Under the pieces are notes generated by a model. That model saw only the letters and a list, made by a program, of their open reading frames with translations. It searched no databases and was not told where the DNA came from. 64,000 nt of DNA from Streptomyces agglomeratus (GTDB lineage Bacteria > Actinomycetota > Actinomycetes > Streptomycetales > Streptomycetaceae), in contig NZ_MEHJ01000001.1 of NCBI RefSeq assembly GCF_001746415.1, positions 7,508,501 to 7,572,500 of the forward strand. The letters run 5' to 3'. This document shows positions 23,626 to 32,412 of this stretch, piece after piece. Each line of letters begins with the position of its first letter. Within the stretch, counting starts at the first letter, position 1. The position numbers were made by a program, and so were the translations under genes.

Positions 23626-24288
23626 ATGTTCTCATCCGATCATGTGGGTGCCGTGTTCTTCGATGTCGACGGCACCCTGGTCCCGGGCACGAGTTCGTCG
23701 GCCTTTCTGTCTGGATTCCTCGGTCACCGGGACGAGTTGACAAAGGCCGAGGATGCCTACGCCTCCGGTGACCTGAACAATCGACAAGTCTCCGAGCTGG
23801 ATGCCAAGGGCTGGGTGGGCGTGCCCGAAGAACGAGTCTCTGGCTGGCTCGACGGGCTTCCCCTGGTTTCGGGCATCACGGAGACCGTGGGCTGGTGCCG
23901 GCGGAACGGGTTGGTGCCCGTGCTGGCAACTCTGGCCTGGTCGCCCGTTGGCAGCTACCTGACCGACCGCTTCGGTTTCCACGCGTTCAGCGGGCCTCGG
24001 CTGGAAACCGTCGACAACCGGTTCACGGGTCGCGTCGCCCGCCACTTCGACGAGTACGACAAACGGGATTTCGCCCTCGCGCAAGCCCGGGAGCTGGGGT
24101 TGGCTCCCCGCTCGTGTGGGGCCGTCGGAGACAGCCGCTCCGACCTTCCCCTGTTCGCCTCCGTCGCGCTGAGCGTGGCGTTCAACGCCTCGGCGGGAGC
24201 GCGGGCGGCCGCGACCCTCACCGTGGACGGCGGCGACCTGCGCGGCGTGCTCCCCGCCTTGAGCCGCTTGGTCACAGCCACTCGTTGA
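23626..24288 (+). CDS. HAD family hydrolase (SerB-like)
   Basis: 220 aa. Motif I is VFFDVDGTLVPG, motif II lies in PVLATLAWS (weak), and motif III/IV is CGAVGDSRSDLPLFASV. The cap is short and helical as in phosphoserine-phosphatase-like proteins; substrate unknown. Start at ATG 23626 has only a weak GGGATCC ribosome site, and a longer open frame overlaps the GntR gene. The last codons run into sequence that on the other strand encodes the end of a decayed transposase (24272 onward), so the present C-terminus may have been set by an insertion. Confidence 0.78.
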   Translation: MFSSDHVGAVFFDVDGTLVPGTSSSAFLSGFLGHRDELTKAEDAYASGDLNNRQVSELDAKGWVGVPEERVSGWLDGLPLVSGITETVGWCRRNGLVPVLATLAWSPVGSYLTDRFGFHAFSGPRLETVDNRFTGRVARHFDEYDKRDFALAQARELGLAPRSCGAVGDSRSDLPLFASVALSVAFNASAGARAAATLTVDGGDLRGVLPALSRLVTATR

Positions 24289-24425
24289 CGGCAGCGACGA
24301 CGACGGTCGCCTCGTGGCGGACCGCGAGCCTGTCGTACCTCGTGGCCACAGCTCGGTGCCTTTGCCTGGAGCTGGACGAAGAGGCGCTGCCAGGTGCCGT
24401 TGCGTTGCCGGCGGCGAAACAGGGG
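24272..24425 (-). pseudogene. Relic of an IS5-type transposase
   Basis: Two pieces in different frames. About 24350-24425 encodes RRRQRNGTWQRLFVQLQAK, the N-terminal GTWxRLxxxLQA segment; 24272-24358 encodes HRAVATRYDRLAVRHEATVV plus VAAVNEWL and a stop, the C-terminus of Streptomyces IS5-group transposases. The whole DDE core is missing, so an internal deletion has removed most of the gene. Its 3' end overlaps the HAD gene by 17 bp. No inverted repeats found. Confidence 0.75.
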
Positions 24426-24518
24426 TCCCGGGTCCGGGCATGCTGTCGGCCGCATCGGCGTCGAACCGAGCCCGCAGGGCCCGCAGACGGTGTGGGTCTC
24501 GGGGTTGCGGGGACATCT

Positions 24519-24546
24519 GCGGGATGCGGGATGCGGGATGCGGGGT
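24519..24546. repeat. 7-bp tandem repeat GCGGGAT
   Basis: Three perfect units and a fourth with one change (24519-24546), ending on the first base of the oxidoreductase stop codon. Confidence 0.8.
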
Positions 24547-25529
24547 CAGACGGCTACGACGACTTTCCCGTGGACATGCCCTGACTGGCTCAACGCGAAG
24601 GCGTCCGCCAGCTCTTCCAGGGGGAAGGTCCGCGCCACCGGCACCGTCAGCTTCCCCGCGTCCGCGAGAGCTCCCAGTTCGGCCAGGTCGGCGCCGCTCG
24701 GCCGTACCCACATCCACTGCCCGCCGGAGTCGATGACGGAGCCGTCCGCGATCGACGCGTGCCGGCCGCCCTCGCGCAGGACGGCCAGTGTGGTGTCCAG
24801 GACCCCGCCGACGAAGTCGGCGGCGACATCGACTCCGTCCGGCGCCAGTGCCCGGACACGTTCGACGACTCCCTCGCCGTACGCCACAGGCTCCCCGCCG
24901 AGCTCCCGGATCCGCTCGTGGTTGGCGGGGGAGGCGGTACCGATCACCCGGGCGCCGCGCGTACGTGCGATCTGCACCCCCAGGGATCCCACTCCGCCGG
25001 CGGCGCCATGGATGAGTACGGTGTCACCCGGACCGGTTCCCAGGCGCGTCAGCACCTGGTACGCCGTGAGACCGGCCAGCGGCAGGCCCGCGGCCTGGTC
25101 CCAGGTCAGGGACGCGGGCCGGCGGGCGAGGGCGCGCACGGGGACGGTGACGAACTCGGCGAAAGTCCCGCCGTGCACGTAGTCCTTGCGCGCATAGGCG
25201 ATGACCTCGTCCCCCACCGAGAACTCGGACGCGTCGATACCCACTTGCTCGACGACTCCAGCGACGTCCCAGCCGGGCACCACGGGGAAGAACGCTTCCA
25301 TCAGGTCCTTCAGCCCCCCGGCCATGATCTTCCAGTCGACCGGATTGACCGCCGCACGCCGGACACGCACGAGGATCTCACCGGGTCCGCATTTGGGGCG
25401 CGGCTGCCGGGTCTCTGCGAGAACTTCCGGACCGCCGAAGGCCGAGTACGTCATCGCCCTCATGTCGCTGCCGCTGCCGCTGCTGCTGCCACTGCCGCTG
25501 TCGGGGGTACCCGCGTCGTCGTGTCCCAT
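24546..25529 (-). CDS. NADP-dependent MDR oxidoreductase (quinone oxidoreductase-like)
   Basis: 327 aa. Medium-chain dehydrogenase: AVNPVDWKIM and VVPGWDVAGVVEQVG in the catalytic half, LPLAGLTAYQVL, then the nucleotide motif LIHGAAGGVGSLGVQIAR. The structural and catalytic zinc Cys residues are absent, so it belongs to the zinc-free quinone/enone reductases. The first 22 residues are a Ser/Gly linker (GSGSSSGSGSD) before the fold starts at MRAMTYSAFGG. I keep ATG 25529 because AAAGG lies upstream; MRAMT at 25463 is the alternative. The SnoaL-like gene lies upstream on the same strand. Confidence 0.86.
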   Translation of the reverse strand: MGHDDAGTPDSGSGSSSGSGSDMRAMTYSAFGGPEVLAETRQPRPKCGPGEILVRVRRAAVNPVDWKIMAGGLKDLMEAFFPVVPGWDVAGVVEQVGIDASEFSVGDEVIAYARKDYVHGGTFAEFVTVPVRALARRPASLTWDQAAGLPLAGLTAYQVLTRLGTGPGDTVLIHGAAGGVGSLGVQIARTRGARVIGTASPANHERIRELGGEPVAYGEGVVERVRALAPDGVDVAADFVGGVLDTTLAVLREGGRHASIADGSVIDSGGQWMWVRPSGADLAELGALADAGKLTVPVARTFPLEELADAFALSQSGHVHGKVVVAV

Positions 25530-25787
25530 GGTGCGCCTTTCGTCAGTGGTTCTCCGGGCCCGGCCCGGTGATCGTTGCTTATGGGTTGCCGGGGAGGGCG
25601 ACGGCGAAACGGGCGGTGCGGAGGACGGACCACGGCCGGGGACAGCGTGCCTCGGGAGGACCGTCAGGACTTGTGTGACTCGCCCGTGCTGCTGCTGGGG
25701 CGACCCGGCAGTCCTGCCGGGACCCGCGTGCGCGGCCCGCGACGCCGGCCGCGCCGAGCAGTCCTCGGGGACCGGCCGCCCGCGTCC

Positions 25788-26246
25788 TCACGGGGCGCAC
25801 GCCTCGGCGATCGACAAGCTGTTCTCATAGAGGTGGTGCCGGGTGATACGGCCGTCCTCGACGGTGAGGTGCAGAGCGAACGGGCCCTCGAAAGTCTTTC
25901 CCGTCGCGCGTACGGTCCCTGAAAGGTGCCCCGTCAGGACGGCGTCTGTTCCGTCCACGAGGAAGGTGTCGACGGAGGCGCGCGCGTCGTCGGGCACGGT
26001 GTACTCCATCAACTCCGTGAACTGTGCGGCGCATTCGGCAGCGGTGGACCGGGGCCGGATCCACGGGACGGCGGGGTTCTCGGCGAGCAGCCAGTCGACC
26101 TTGTCGGCGAAGATCTCGACGAGCCGCCCGGTGTCCCCGGCCACCCGGGCGGCAAGGAACTCCTGCACGACGGCCCGGGTGGCGTCGGCGTCGGAACCAT
26201 CGGTGGTGGCTGAACTCGCCGTGGTGGCGGTGGGCTTGACGGACAT
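25788..26246 (-). CDS. SnoaL-like / NTF2-fold protein
   Basis: 152 aa. VVQEFLAARVAGDTGRLVEIFADKVDW, read here as VVQEFLAARVAGD and LVEIFADKVDW, is the start of the SnoaL-like nuclear-transport-factor-2 fold, with GPFALHLTVEDGRITRHHLY near the end. Members are cyclases, isomerases or binding proteins; no specific activity can be assigned. Start at ATG 26246 with GAGGAGAG. It is 258 bp upstream of the oxidoreductase gene and could share its transcript; that gap holds no gene I can support. Confidence 0.78.
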   Translation of the reverse strand: MSVKPTATTASSATTDGSDADATRAVVQEFLAARVAGDTGRLVEIFADKVDWLLAENPAVPWIRPRSTAAECAAQFTELMEYTVPDDARASVDTFLVDGTDAVLTGHLSGTVRATGKTFEGPFALHLTVEDGRITRHHLYENSLSIAEACAP

Positions 26247-26450
26247 GGCGCTCTCCTCGCGGCTGCGGCCGGATCCCGGCGGGGGTTCCCGTCGATGTGC
26301 TTGATACTGCCGGGGATGGGGAGGGCGGTCGATTACCTCGGAGGTAGTGCGGGCGAGCGACTGCGCGCAGGTTTTGAAAGAAGGCGACCCAGCGTCCGGA
26401 CTCGCGGCCCCGAGTGCGCGCGACCACCCCGCACACTCTGGCCGACGGGA

Positions 26451-27347
26451 TCAGTGGCTGCGTGACTCCGGGGTGCGTGACGGTTCGTGCCGAAGACCGG
26501 GCGGAGCGGTCTGTGGGTGTGCGGGCAGGCTACGGGGAACGCCGGGTGCGGCCTCCGAGCGGGGGAGAGCCGGACGAGGTGGCGAAGCGGTGCCTTGGGC
26601 CGCGCGGCGGCGTCCGGCGACCAGGACGAAGGTGACGCTGATCAGCAGCGCCCAGGCACCGATCTTCATGGGGGAGACCGGCTGCCATCCATGGAGCTGA
26701 TCGGGGTAGCTCCATGCTCCGACGTAGGTGGCGGCGTTCTCCGCGATCCAGAGGAAGAAACCGATCAGTACGAAACTCAGGGCGAGCGGCATACGGTATC
26801 GCCGCTGCCCCACCGCGTAACTGACCGAGGTCCCGATGGTGGCGAGCAGGATGAGACCGGCGAGAACCCAACGGGCGTCGGGCAGCCAGTGGTGGCTGAA
26901 GAAGTTGACGTAGACGGCAGCGGCCAGTGGCACCATCACGCGCGGCCGGTAACCGGTGAGCTCGACCGACATCAGCCGCCAGGCCCGGCAGACGTAGCTG
27001 CCGACGGCGGAGTACAGGAATCCTCCGTACAGCGGCACACCCGCGAACTTGGTGACGGCGTCCTCGGGGTAGCTCCAGGAACCCAGGTGCACCTTGACCA
27101 GCTCGAACAGCAACCCGATGAGGTGGCAGGCGGCGATCACCGCGGTGTCCCGGGCGGTGTCCCATCCCAGCCGGCGGGCCAGCACCGTCAGCAGCACGCC
27201 GTAACCGAGCAGCAGGTCGTAGCGCGCTACGGGAAGTTCCGGCAACAGACCCGAAACGGCCACACCACCGACGAGCGCCACCGCGAAGGCGCAGCAGCGC
27301 GCCTGCTGCCACCCGAAAAGGAAAACCTGCCGAAACGCGTGTTGCAT
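26451..27347 (-). CDS. DUF817 family integral membrane protein
   Basis: 298 aa. The conserved DUF817 blocks are clear: FLFGWQQARCCAF, LLFELVKVHLGSWSYPE, GVPLYGGFLYSAVGSYVCRAW, split here as GVPLYGGFLYSAVGS and YVCRAWR, and VNFFSHHWLPDARW. About seven or eight membrane spans. Function of the family is unknown. The last 45 residues are a Pro/Arg-rich cytoplasmic tail. Start at ATG 27347 has no good ribosome site (an in-frame GTG at 27356 is the alternative). Confidence 0.85.
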   Translation of the reverse strand: MQHAFRQVFLFGWQQARCCAFAVALVGGVAVSGLLPELPVARYDLLLGYGVLLTVLARRLGWDTARDTAVIAACHLIGLLFELVKVHLGSWSYPEDAVTKFAGVPLYGGFLYSAVGSYVCRAWRLMSVELTGYRPRVMVPLAAAVYVNFFSHHWLPDARWVLAGLILLATIGTSVSYAVGQRRYRMPLALSFVLIGFFLWIAENAATYVGAWSYPDQLHGWQPVSPMKIGAWALLISVTFVLVAGRRRAAQGTASPPRPALPRSEAAPGVPRSLPAHPQTAPPGLRHEPSRTPESRSH

Positions 27348-27508
27348 GGATGTCACACCGACGAGACGCCCGACCGGGGGAGCGTGGTTGCACGGCGAGA
27401 CACGAAGCACACACCGGTTCCGACGGCCCCGGCGCGCCCTGTACCGCCAGCATCGTGCCGGCGACGGCGCCCGCAACGACGGCGCATGTCGAGCAGAAAC
27501 ACCCGGTA

Positions 27509-28111
27509 TCAGCCGGTCCGTGTCTCACCGTTCGCCTGCGGTGCGGTGATCCGGCGTACGGACTCCACCACTGCCGTCCGATGGCGGACGAGCTGCTCGG
27601 GTGGCCAGTCGGCGCTGCCCGTCTCGCCCGCCGCAGGGCCGCCCACCGCGCTGAACCACGCCTGCGACAGCCCCATCACCAGCGTCAGCACGTCCGTGGC
27701 GTCCAACCCGGCGTCGATCCGGCCCGCCTCCTGCGCCTGCCTCACGGCAGCGATCTTGCCCTGGTAGGAGGTGGCCTCCGTGTCCGTGGGCGTCGGACGC
27801 TCCAGCTGCTTCCACAGCACCAGGCGCATCAGCGAAGGCCGCTCGACGAGGTGGTCGAAGACGGCCCCCGCGTAGCCGGGCAGATCATCCACGTCGAAGG
27901 GTACGGACTCCGAGCCCGTCTCCAGCGCCCGCTGGAGCACGGCGTCGAAGAGCTGCTCCTTGTTCCCGTAGTAGACGTAGATGAGCCGCTTGTTCGCCTG
28001 CGCCGCATCGGCGATGCGGTCCACCCGCGCACCGGCGATGCCGTACGTCGCGAACTCGAAGAAGGCCGCGTCGAGCAGGCGGGCCTTGGTTGCGCTGGAA
28101 TCCCGTGCCAT
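27509..28111 (-). CDS. TetR family regulator, divergent from an aldo/keto reductase
   Basis: 200 aa. N-terminal helix-turn-helix: KARLLDAAFFEFATYGIAGA then VDRIADAAQANKRLIYVYYG. The C-terminal ligand domain is of the TetR_C type with YAGAVFDHLVERPSLMRLVLW. It is divergent from the aldo/keto reductase gene, and two copies of a 14-bp motif lie between them, so it very probably represses both. Inducer unknown. Confidence 0.92.
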   Translation of the reverse strand: MARDSSATKARLLDAAFFEFATYGIAGARVDRIADAAQANKRLIYVYYGNKEQLFDAVLQRALETGSESVPFDVDDLPGYAGAVFDHLVERPSLMRLVLWKQLERPTPTDTEATSYQGKIAAVRQAQEAGRIDAGLDATDVLTLVMGLSQAWFSAVGGPAAGETGSADWPPEQLVRHRTAVVESVRRITAPQANGETRTG

Positions 28112-28129
28112 GCGCCGCAGCCTAGCAAG

Positions 28130-28143
28130 TAACTATCTGGTTA
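28130..28143. promoter_or_regulatory. TetR operator candidate 1
   Basis: TAACTATCTGGTTA. It differs from candidate 2 (28175-28188) at two of 14 bases and lies immediately upstream of the TTGACA -35 of the reductase gene and 19 bp from the TetR start. Confidence 0.7.
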
Positions 28144-28173
28144 TTGACATCGAGCGGAGCTGTGGTGCATGCT
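28144..28173 (+). promoter_or_regulatory. Promoter of the aldo/keto reductase gene
   Basis: Perfect -35 TTGACA (28144-28149), 18 bp, then CATGCT (28168-28173), preceded by TG. It is bracketed by the two TetR-type sites. Confidence 0.6.
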
Positions 28174-28189
28174 CTAACTATCCAGTTAG
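28174..28189. promoter_or_regulatory. TetR operator candidate 2
   Basis: Perfect dyad CTAACT-ATCC-AGTTAG directly after the -10 hexamer, so a bound dimer would cover the transcription start. Confidence 0.72.
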
Positions 28190-28210
28190 TTACTTATTGA
28201 GGAGAACGCG

Positions 28211-29194
28211 ATGGAGATCCGCGCACTGGGCACCCAGGGACTGAAGGTCGGCGCCGAGGGCCTCGGCCTGATGGGCATGAGCGCTCATTACGGAGCCACC
28301 GACGAGACCGAGTCGCTCGCCACCATTGACCGCGCCCTGGAGCTGGGCGTCACCCTCCTGGACACCGCCGAGGGCTACGGTCCCTTCCGTAACGAGCAGC
28401 TTCTCGGCAAGGCGCTGGCCGGCCGCCGCGCGTCCGCCGTGATCGCCACGAAGACCGGTGTCGAATTCACCGACGAAGGCGACTTCCGCGGCCACAACGC
28501 GACGCCCGACTACATCCGTCGCTCCGCCGACCGTTCCCTGCGTCATCTGGGCACCGACCACATCGACCTCTACTACCTGCACCGCATCGATCCGAACGTG
28601 CCCGTCGAGGAGAGTGTGGGCGCCATGGCCGAGCTCGTCGCCGCCGGCAAGGTCGGCCACATCGGCCTGTGCGAGGCCGCCCCCTCGACGATCGCCCGGG
28701 CGCACGCCGTACATCCGCTGGCCGCCGTACAGACCGAGTACAGCCTCTTCGAGCGCGGGATCGAGCACGACGGTGTTCTCGACACCTTGCGTCAGCTCGG
28801 CATCGGGCTCGTCGCCTACTCGCCGCTCGGCCGGGGATTCCTCTCCGGCGCCATCACCACCTTCGACGACTTCGCCGCCGACGACTTCCGCCGCACCGAC
28901 CCCCGCTTCCAGGGCGAGAACTTCCACCGCAACCTGGCCGTCGTCGACCGGGTGCGCCGCCTCGCCGCCGACAAGGGCGTCACGCCCTCGCAGCTCGCCC
29001 TGGCCTGGACCCTGCGCCAGGGAGCGGTGCCCATCCCGGGCACCAAGCGCCGCCGCTACCTGGAGGAGAACGTCGCCGCCACGGCTGTGACGATCACCGA
29101 CGCGGACCTGGCCGCCATCGACGCCGTGGCCCCGCACGGAGTGGCCTCGGGCGACCGCTACGCCCCCGAGCTGATGAAGGCACTGAACGGCTGA
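28211..29194 (+). CDS. Aldo/keto reductase
   Basis: 327 aa. GLMGMSAHYG, LLDTAEGYGPFRNEQLLGKAL (catalytic Asp and Tyr in TAEGYG), a Lys in VIATKTGVEF, the His in IDLYYLHRIDP, and the cofactor end VPIPGTKRRRYLEENVAA typical of NADPH binding. It reduces aldehydes or ketones; the closest style is the YakC/AKR13 group. Start at ATG 28211 with GAGGAGAA. Controlled by the divergent TetR protein, most likely as a response to a toxic carbonyl. Confidence 0.92.
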   Translation: MEIRALGTQGLKVGAEGLGLMGMSAHYGATDETESLATIDRALELGVTLLDTAEGYGPFRNEQLLGKALAGRRASAVIATKTGVEFTDEGDFRGHNATPDYIRRSADRSLRHLGTDHIDLYYLHRIDPNVPVEESVGAMAELVAAGKVGHIGLCEAAPSTIARAHAVHPLAAVQTEYSLFERGIEHDGVLDTLRQLGIGLVAYSPLGRGFLSGAITTFDDFAADDFRRTDPRFQGENFHRNLAVVDRVRRLAADKGVTPSQLALAWTLRQGAVPIPGTKRRRYLEENVAATAVTITDADLAAIDAVAPHGVASGDRYAPELMKALNG

Positions 29195-29291
29195 TCCGTC
29201 TGCGGTGGCCGGACCCGTCCGCCACCAGGACGAACCGCTGGACGACCTGCTCGGCCCGAGGGTGAGCGCCGACCGCAGTCGCTTCCGCCTG

Positions 29292-29314
29292 AGCAGGGCC
29301 CCGGCCGCCCTGCT
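29292..29314. terminator. Hairpin after the aldo/keto reductase gene
   Basis: AGCAGGGC (29292-29299) pairs with GCCCTGCT (29307-29314), loop of 7. No U-tract. Confidence 0.45.
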
Positions 29315-29394
29315 TCCTCGGCCGGATCCGTTGGGACGCGGCGGGTGAAACCATTGACCCGGTTGATCGTCCCTACTGTCGAGGAGAGAGCGGT

Positions 29395-30393
29395 ATGACC
29401 ATGGTGACCATGGTGAAGGACATCGAGGCTCGTGGCATGCAGCACTGTGAGACGACAGCCCTCGGGGTGCTGCTGCGGCACGAAGGACTCGACCTGTCGG
29501 AGCCCATGATGTTCGGGCTCGGCTCCGGTCTGTCCTTCATCTACTGGGACAGCGCAGCCATGGGCTTTCCTTTCCTCGGGGGCCGGGTCAAGCCGTTCGA
29601 ACTCACCAGGAATCTGACCACCGCGCTCGGGCTGGAGCTGCTGGTCAAGGAGACCACCAGCCCGCGCAAAGCCTGGGAGAACGTGGCGGCCCCCATCGAC
29701 GCGGGTCGGCCGGCCGGCATTCAGCTGGACAGCTACCACCTGGAGTACTTCGGGTCCAAGGTGCATTTCGGCGGCCATGTCGTGGCCATGTACGGCTACG
29801 ACGAACAGGACGCCTACCTGGTGGATACCGGCCAGCAGGGTGGAGCGGTGACCACCAGCCTCACGAGCCTGGCCAAGGCCAGGGCCGAGCGCGGCCCGAT
29901 GACCGCGAAGAACCGGTCCTTCACCATCACCGGACCGGGCGAACTGCCCCGCACCGAGGACCGGATCGTTCCCGCGATCAAAGCCTGTGCCGACGATTTC
30001 CTCAATCCGCCCATCGCGAACCTCGGTTACCGAGGCATCGAGAAGGCCGCCGAACAGGTGCCGAAATGGCTGCAACGCACCGATCGCCCGCAAAACGATC
30101 TACCGCAGGCCGCCCTCCTCATGGAGAGGGCCGGTACGGGCGGCGCCCTGTTCCGTAACCTCTACCGGGACTTCCTCGGGGAGTGCGCCGAGCTGGTCGA
30201 CGACGGTCGCCTGCGCACCGGTCACGCGCTCTACACCGAGGCCGCGACCCTCTGGACGGAAGTGGCCGCGCTGATCACCACAGCGGGCGAGTCCGGCGAA
30301 GCGGCGCCTCTCGCGCAGGCCGGCACGGTTCTTCGGACGCTCGCGCGCATCGAGCGCGACGCGATGCAAACGCTGAGTCAGCTGCCGCAATAA
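29395..30393 (+). CDS. BtrH-like peptidase-fold protein (BtrH_N / DUF4872)
   Basis: 332 aa. The N-terminal half has the BtrH_N pattern: MQHCETTALGVLLRHEGLDL with a candidate nucleophile Cys, FGLGSGLSF, then FGGHVVAMYGYDE and YLVDTGQQGG for the His/Asp. The C-terminal half is the helical DUF4872 domain. BtrH transfers the acylated side chain in butirosin biosynthesis; orphans like this one have no proven role. No antibiotic genes are next to it. Start ATG 29395 with GAGGAGAGA; two more in-frame ATGs (29401, 29410) follow within an ACCATGGTG repeat. Confidence 0.75.
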   Translation: MTMVTMVKDIEARGMQHCETTALGVLLRHEGLDLSEPMMFGLGSGLSFIYWDSAAMGFPFLGGRVKPFELTRNLTTALGLELLVKETTSPRKAWENVAAPIDAGRPAGIQLDSYHLEYFGSKVHFGGHVVAMYGYDEQDAYLVDTGQQGGAVTTSLTSLAKARAERGPMTAKNRSFTITGPGELPRTEDRIVPAIKACADDFLNPPIANLGYRGIEKAAEQVPKWLQRTDRPQNDLPQAALLMERAGTGGALFRNLYRDFLGECAELVDDGRLRTGHALYTEAATLWTEVAALITTAGESGEAAPLAQAGTVLRTLARIERDAMQTLSQLPQ

Positions 30394-30778
30394 GCCGATT
30401 TGGCGGTACGTGAGGCAGCGGACCGGGCCGAGGAGGGCAGTCGCCGTGGGCCTACCGCGGCGTGCGACTCGCCGAGCTGGCAGTGTGATCTCAGGACCCG
30501 CCCGGAACGTGCACGACGTCCACCGTGTCTCGCCCGCCGGACGGATCGCCGGCCGACACGCCGCGAGGCGGGACCGGGGACCGCCGAAGGCCGTAACCGG
30601 CTGGTCAGTGGGGGTGCGACGGGGGGCCGTCGAGCGCCCCGGCGAGCCTTGGGTGACATGCCGTCAGAGAAACCCGTCGATCTTTCAGCCGTCGAGACCG
30701 AACAAGACGGCCGCCCCGCACGTACTGGACGTACAAGCAAGCCGGGACGGATGAGACGACGGATGAAGGACGGGCGAG
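30394..30778. other. 385-bp intergenic region
   Basis: Upstream of the DUF4331 operon. Frames here are not gene-like. I see no clear promoter; an AAGGACGG ribosome site precedes ATG 30779. Confidence 0.45.
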
Positions 30779-32329
30779 ATGGGCGTAATCAGGAGAAGCG
30801 TGTGGACGTGGCGCAAGCGGGGGAGCGTCGCGCTGCTCGCCTGTGGCGCGCTGGCCGGCGGAGGTCTCGCGGCGGCCGGCGTGGCGGTACTGGAGCCACG
30901 GACGGCGACCGCCTCCAGCCACCGGGAGGCGCCGCTGATCTCGGGACAGCCACAGTTCGACACCACGGACGTGTACGCGTTCGTGAGCCCCGACCACCCC
31001 GACTCGACCACGCTGGTGGCGAACCTGCTGCCGTTCCAGGAACCGGCGGGCGGCCCGAACTTCTACCCCTTCGCCACCGACGCGCGCTACGACCTCCACA
31101 TCGACAGCGACGGTGACGCGCAGGACGAACTGCTGTACCGCTTCACGTTCAAGGACCACCGCAAGAACGAGAACACCTTCCTCTACAACACGGGCGCCGT
31201 GGAGAGCCTGGACGATCCGGACCTCAACTTCACGCAGACGTACGACATCGAGCTGCTCCGCATGGAGAAGGGGAAGGCCGTCTCGCGTCACAAGGTCGCG
31301 AAGAACCTCCCCGTCGCCCCCTCGAACGTCGGCAAGGCGTCGATGCCCGACTACCAGAAGCTGCGTGACCAAGCGGTGCGGAAGGTCCCCGGCGGCCTGA
31401 AGGCATTCGCGGGCCAGGCCGACGACCCGTTCTTCCTCGACCTGCGGGTCTTCGACCTGCTGTACGGCGGTGACCTGTCGGAGGTCGGCAACGACACGCT
31501 CAAGGGCTACAACGTCAACACGATCGCCCTCCAGGTGCCGACCTCGTACATCCGCGAGTCCGAGGAGCAGCCGGTCGTCGGCATCTACGCGACGACCGAA
31601 CGCAAGAGCGCCTCCGGCCACTGGACGCGCGTGTCGCGGCTCGGCATGCCGCTGGTCAACGAGGTCGTCAACCCGGTCAAGGACAAGGACAAGTTCAACG
31701 CCTCCTCGCCGGAGAACGACGGTGACTTCCTCAAAAACGTGACCGAACCGGAGCTGCCGAAGCTCGTCGAGGCCATCCACAAGATCAAGGCTCCCGCCGA
31801 GCCCCGCGACGACCTCGTCTCGGTGTTCCTGACCGGAGTCAAGGACCTCAACCAGCCGCCCAACGTCACCCCGTCGGAGATGCTGCGCCTCAACACCTCC
31901 GTCAAGCCGGTGGCGGAGCCGAAGCGGCTCGGCGTACTGGACGGCGACAACGCGGGCTTCCCGAACGGACGCCGGCTCACCGACGACGTTCTCGACATCG
32001 CGCTGCAAACCGTCGAGGGCGAACTCGTCGGTGCCAAGAACGACCTGGGCGACGCGGTCGACGCCAACGACAAGAAGTTCGGCGACACCTTCCCGTACGT
32101 CGCCCTGCCCACCGCCGGCTCCGACACCCGCAAGGGCGCGGACGTCGACACCAAGACCGACGCCACTGGCCTGACCGGCGGCGCGGCCGCCCTCACGTCC
32201 TCGTGGGGCGAGAACACGGTGATGCTCGCCTCGGCCCTGACGGGGGCCGTCGGGGTGCTGCTCGTCGGCTTCGGCATGTCGTACGTGCGCTCCCGGCGCC
32301 GGCCCGCACGCCGGTCCTGGCTCGGCTGA
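30779..32329 (+). CDS. DUF4331 family secreted or membrane-anchored protein
   Basis: 516 aa. An N-terminal signal segment (WTWRKRG, then SVALLACGALAGGGLAAAGV) is followed by the family hallmark SSHREAPLISGQPQFDTTDVY and repeated beta blocks (LTDDVLDIALQTVEGEL near the end). A C-terminal hydrophobic helix (MLASALTGAVGVLLVGFGM) and basic tail would anchor it in the membrane with the domain outside. Function of DUF4331 is unknown. It opens an operon with a TPR protein and a metal transporter. The many Asp/His residues would suit metal binding, which is speculation. Confidence 0.86.
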   Translation: MGVIRRSVWTWRKRGSVALLACGALAGGGLAAAGVAVLEPRTATASSHREAPLISGQPQFDTTDVYAFVSPDHPDSTTLVANLLPFQEPAGGPNFYPFATDARYDLHIDSDGDAQDELLYRFTFKDHRKNENTFLYNTGAVESLDDPDLNFTQTYDIELLRMEKGKAVSRHKVAKNLPVAPSNVGKASMPDYQKLRDQAVRKVPGGLKAFAGQADDPFFLDLRVFDLLYGGDLSEVGNDTLKGYNVNTIALQVPTSYIRESEEQPVVGIYATTERKSASGHWTRVSRLGMPLVNEVVNPVKDKDKFNASSPENDGDFLKNVTEPELPKLVEAIHKIKAPAEPRDDLVSVFLTGVKDLNQPPNVTPSEMLRLNTSVKPVAEPKRLGVLDGDNAGFPNGRRLTDDVLDIALQTVEGELVGAKNDLGDAVDANDKKFGDTFPYVALPTAGSDTRKGADVDTKTDATGLTGGAAALTSSWGENTVMLASALTGAVGVLLVGFGMSYVRSRRRPARRSWLG

Positions 32330-32336
32330 ACCCCGT

Positions 32337-32376
32337 CCGCGGGGCGGCGCCGGCACGGTCCGGGGCCGCCCCGCGG
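32337..32376. terminator. Intra-operon hairpin
   Basis: CCGCGGGGCGGC (32337-32348) pairs perfectly with 32365-32376, loop of 16, between the DUF4331 and TPR genes. Probably partial termination or mRNA stabilisation, since 83 bp separate genes that otherwise look co-transcribed. Confidence 0.55.
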
Positions 32377-32412
32377 AGAACATCCCCCTGAAGGCCGAGG
32401 AAGGCGAGACAG

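Noticed and set aside
27349..27358. ATGTCACACC before the DUF817 gene, resembling the GntR motif
   Set aside because: Matches only the 7-bp core plus three bases, lacks the TTACTG extension, and sits over the start codon; likely chance.
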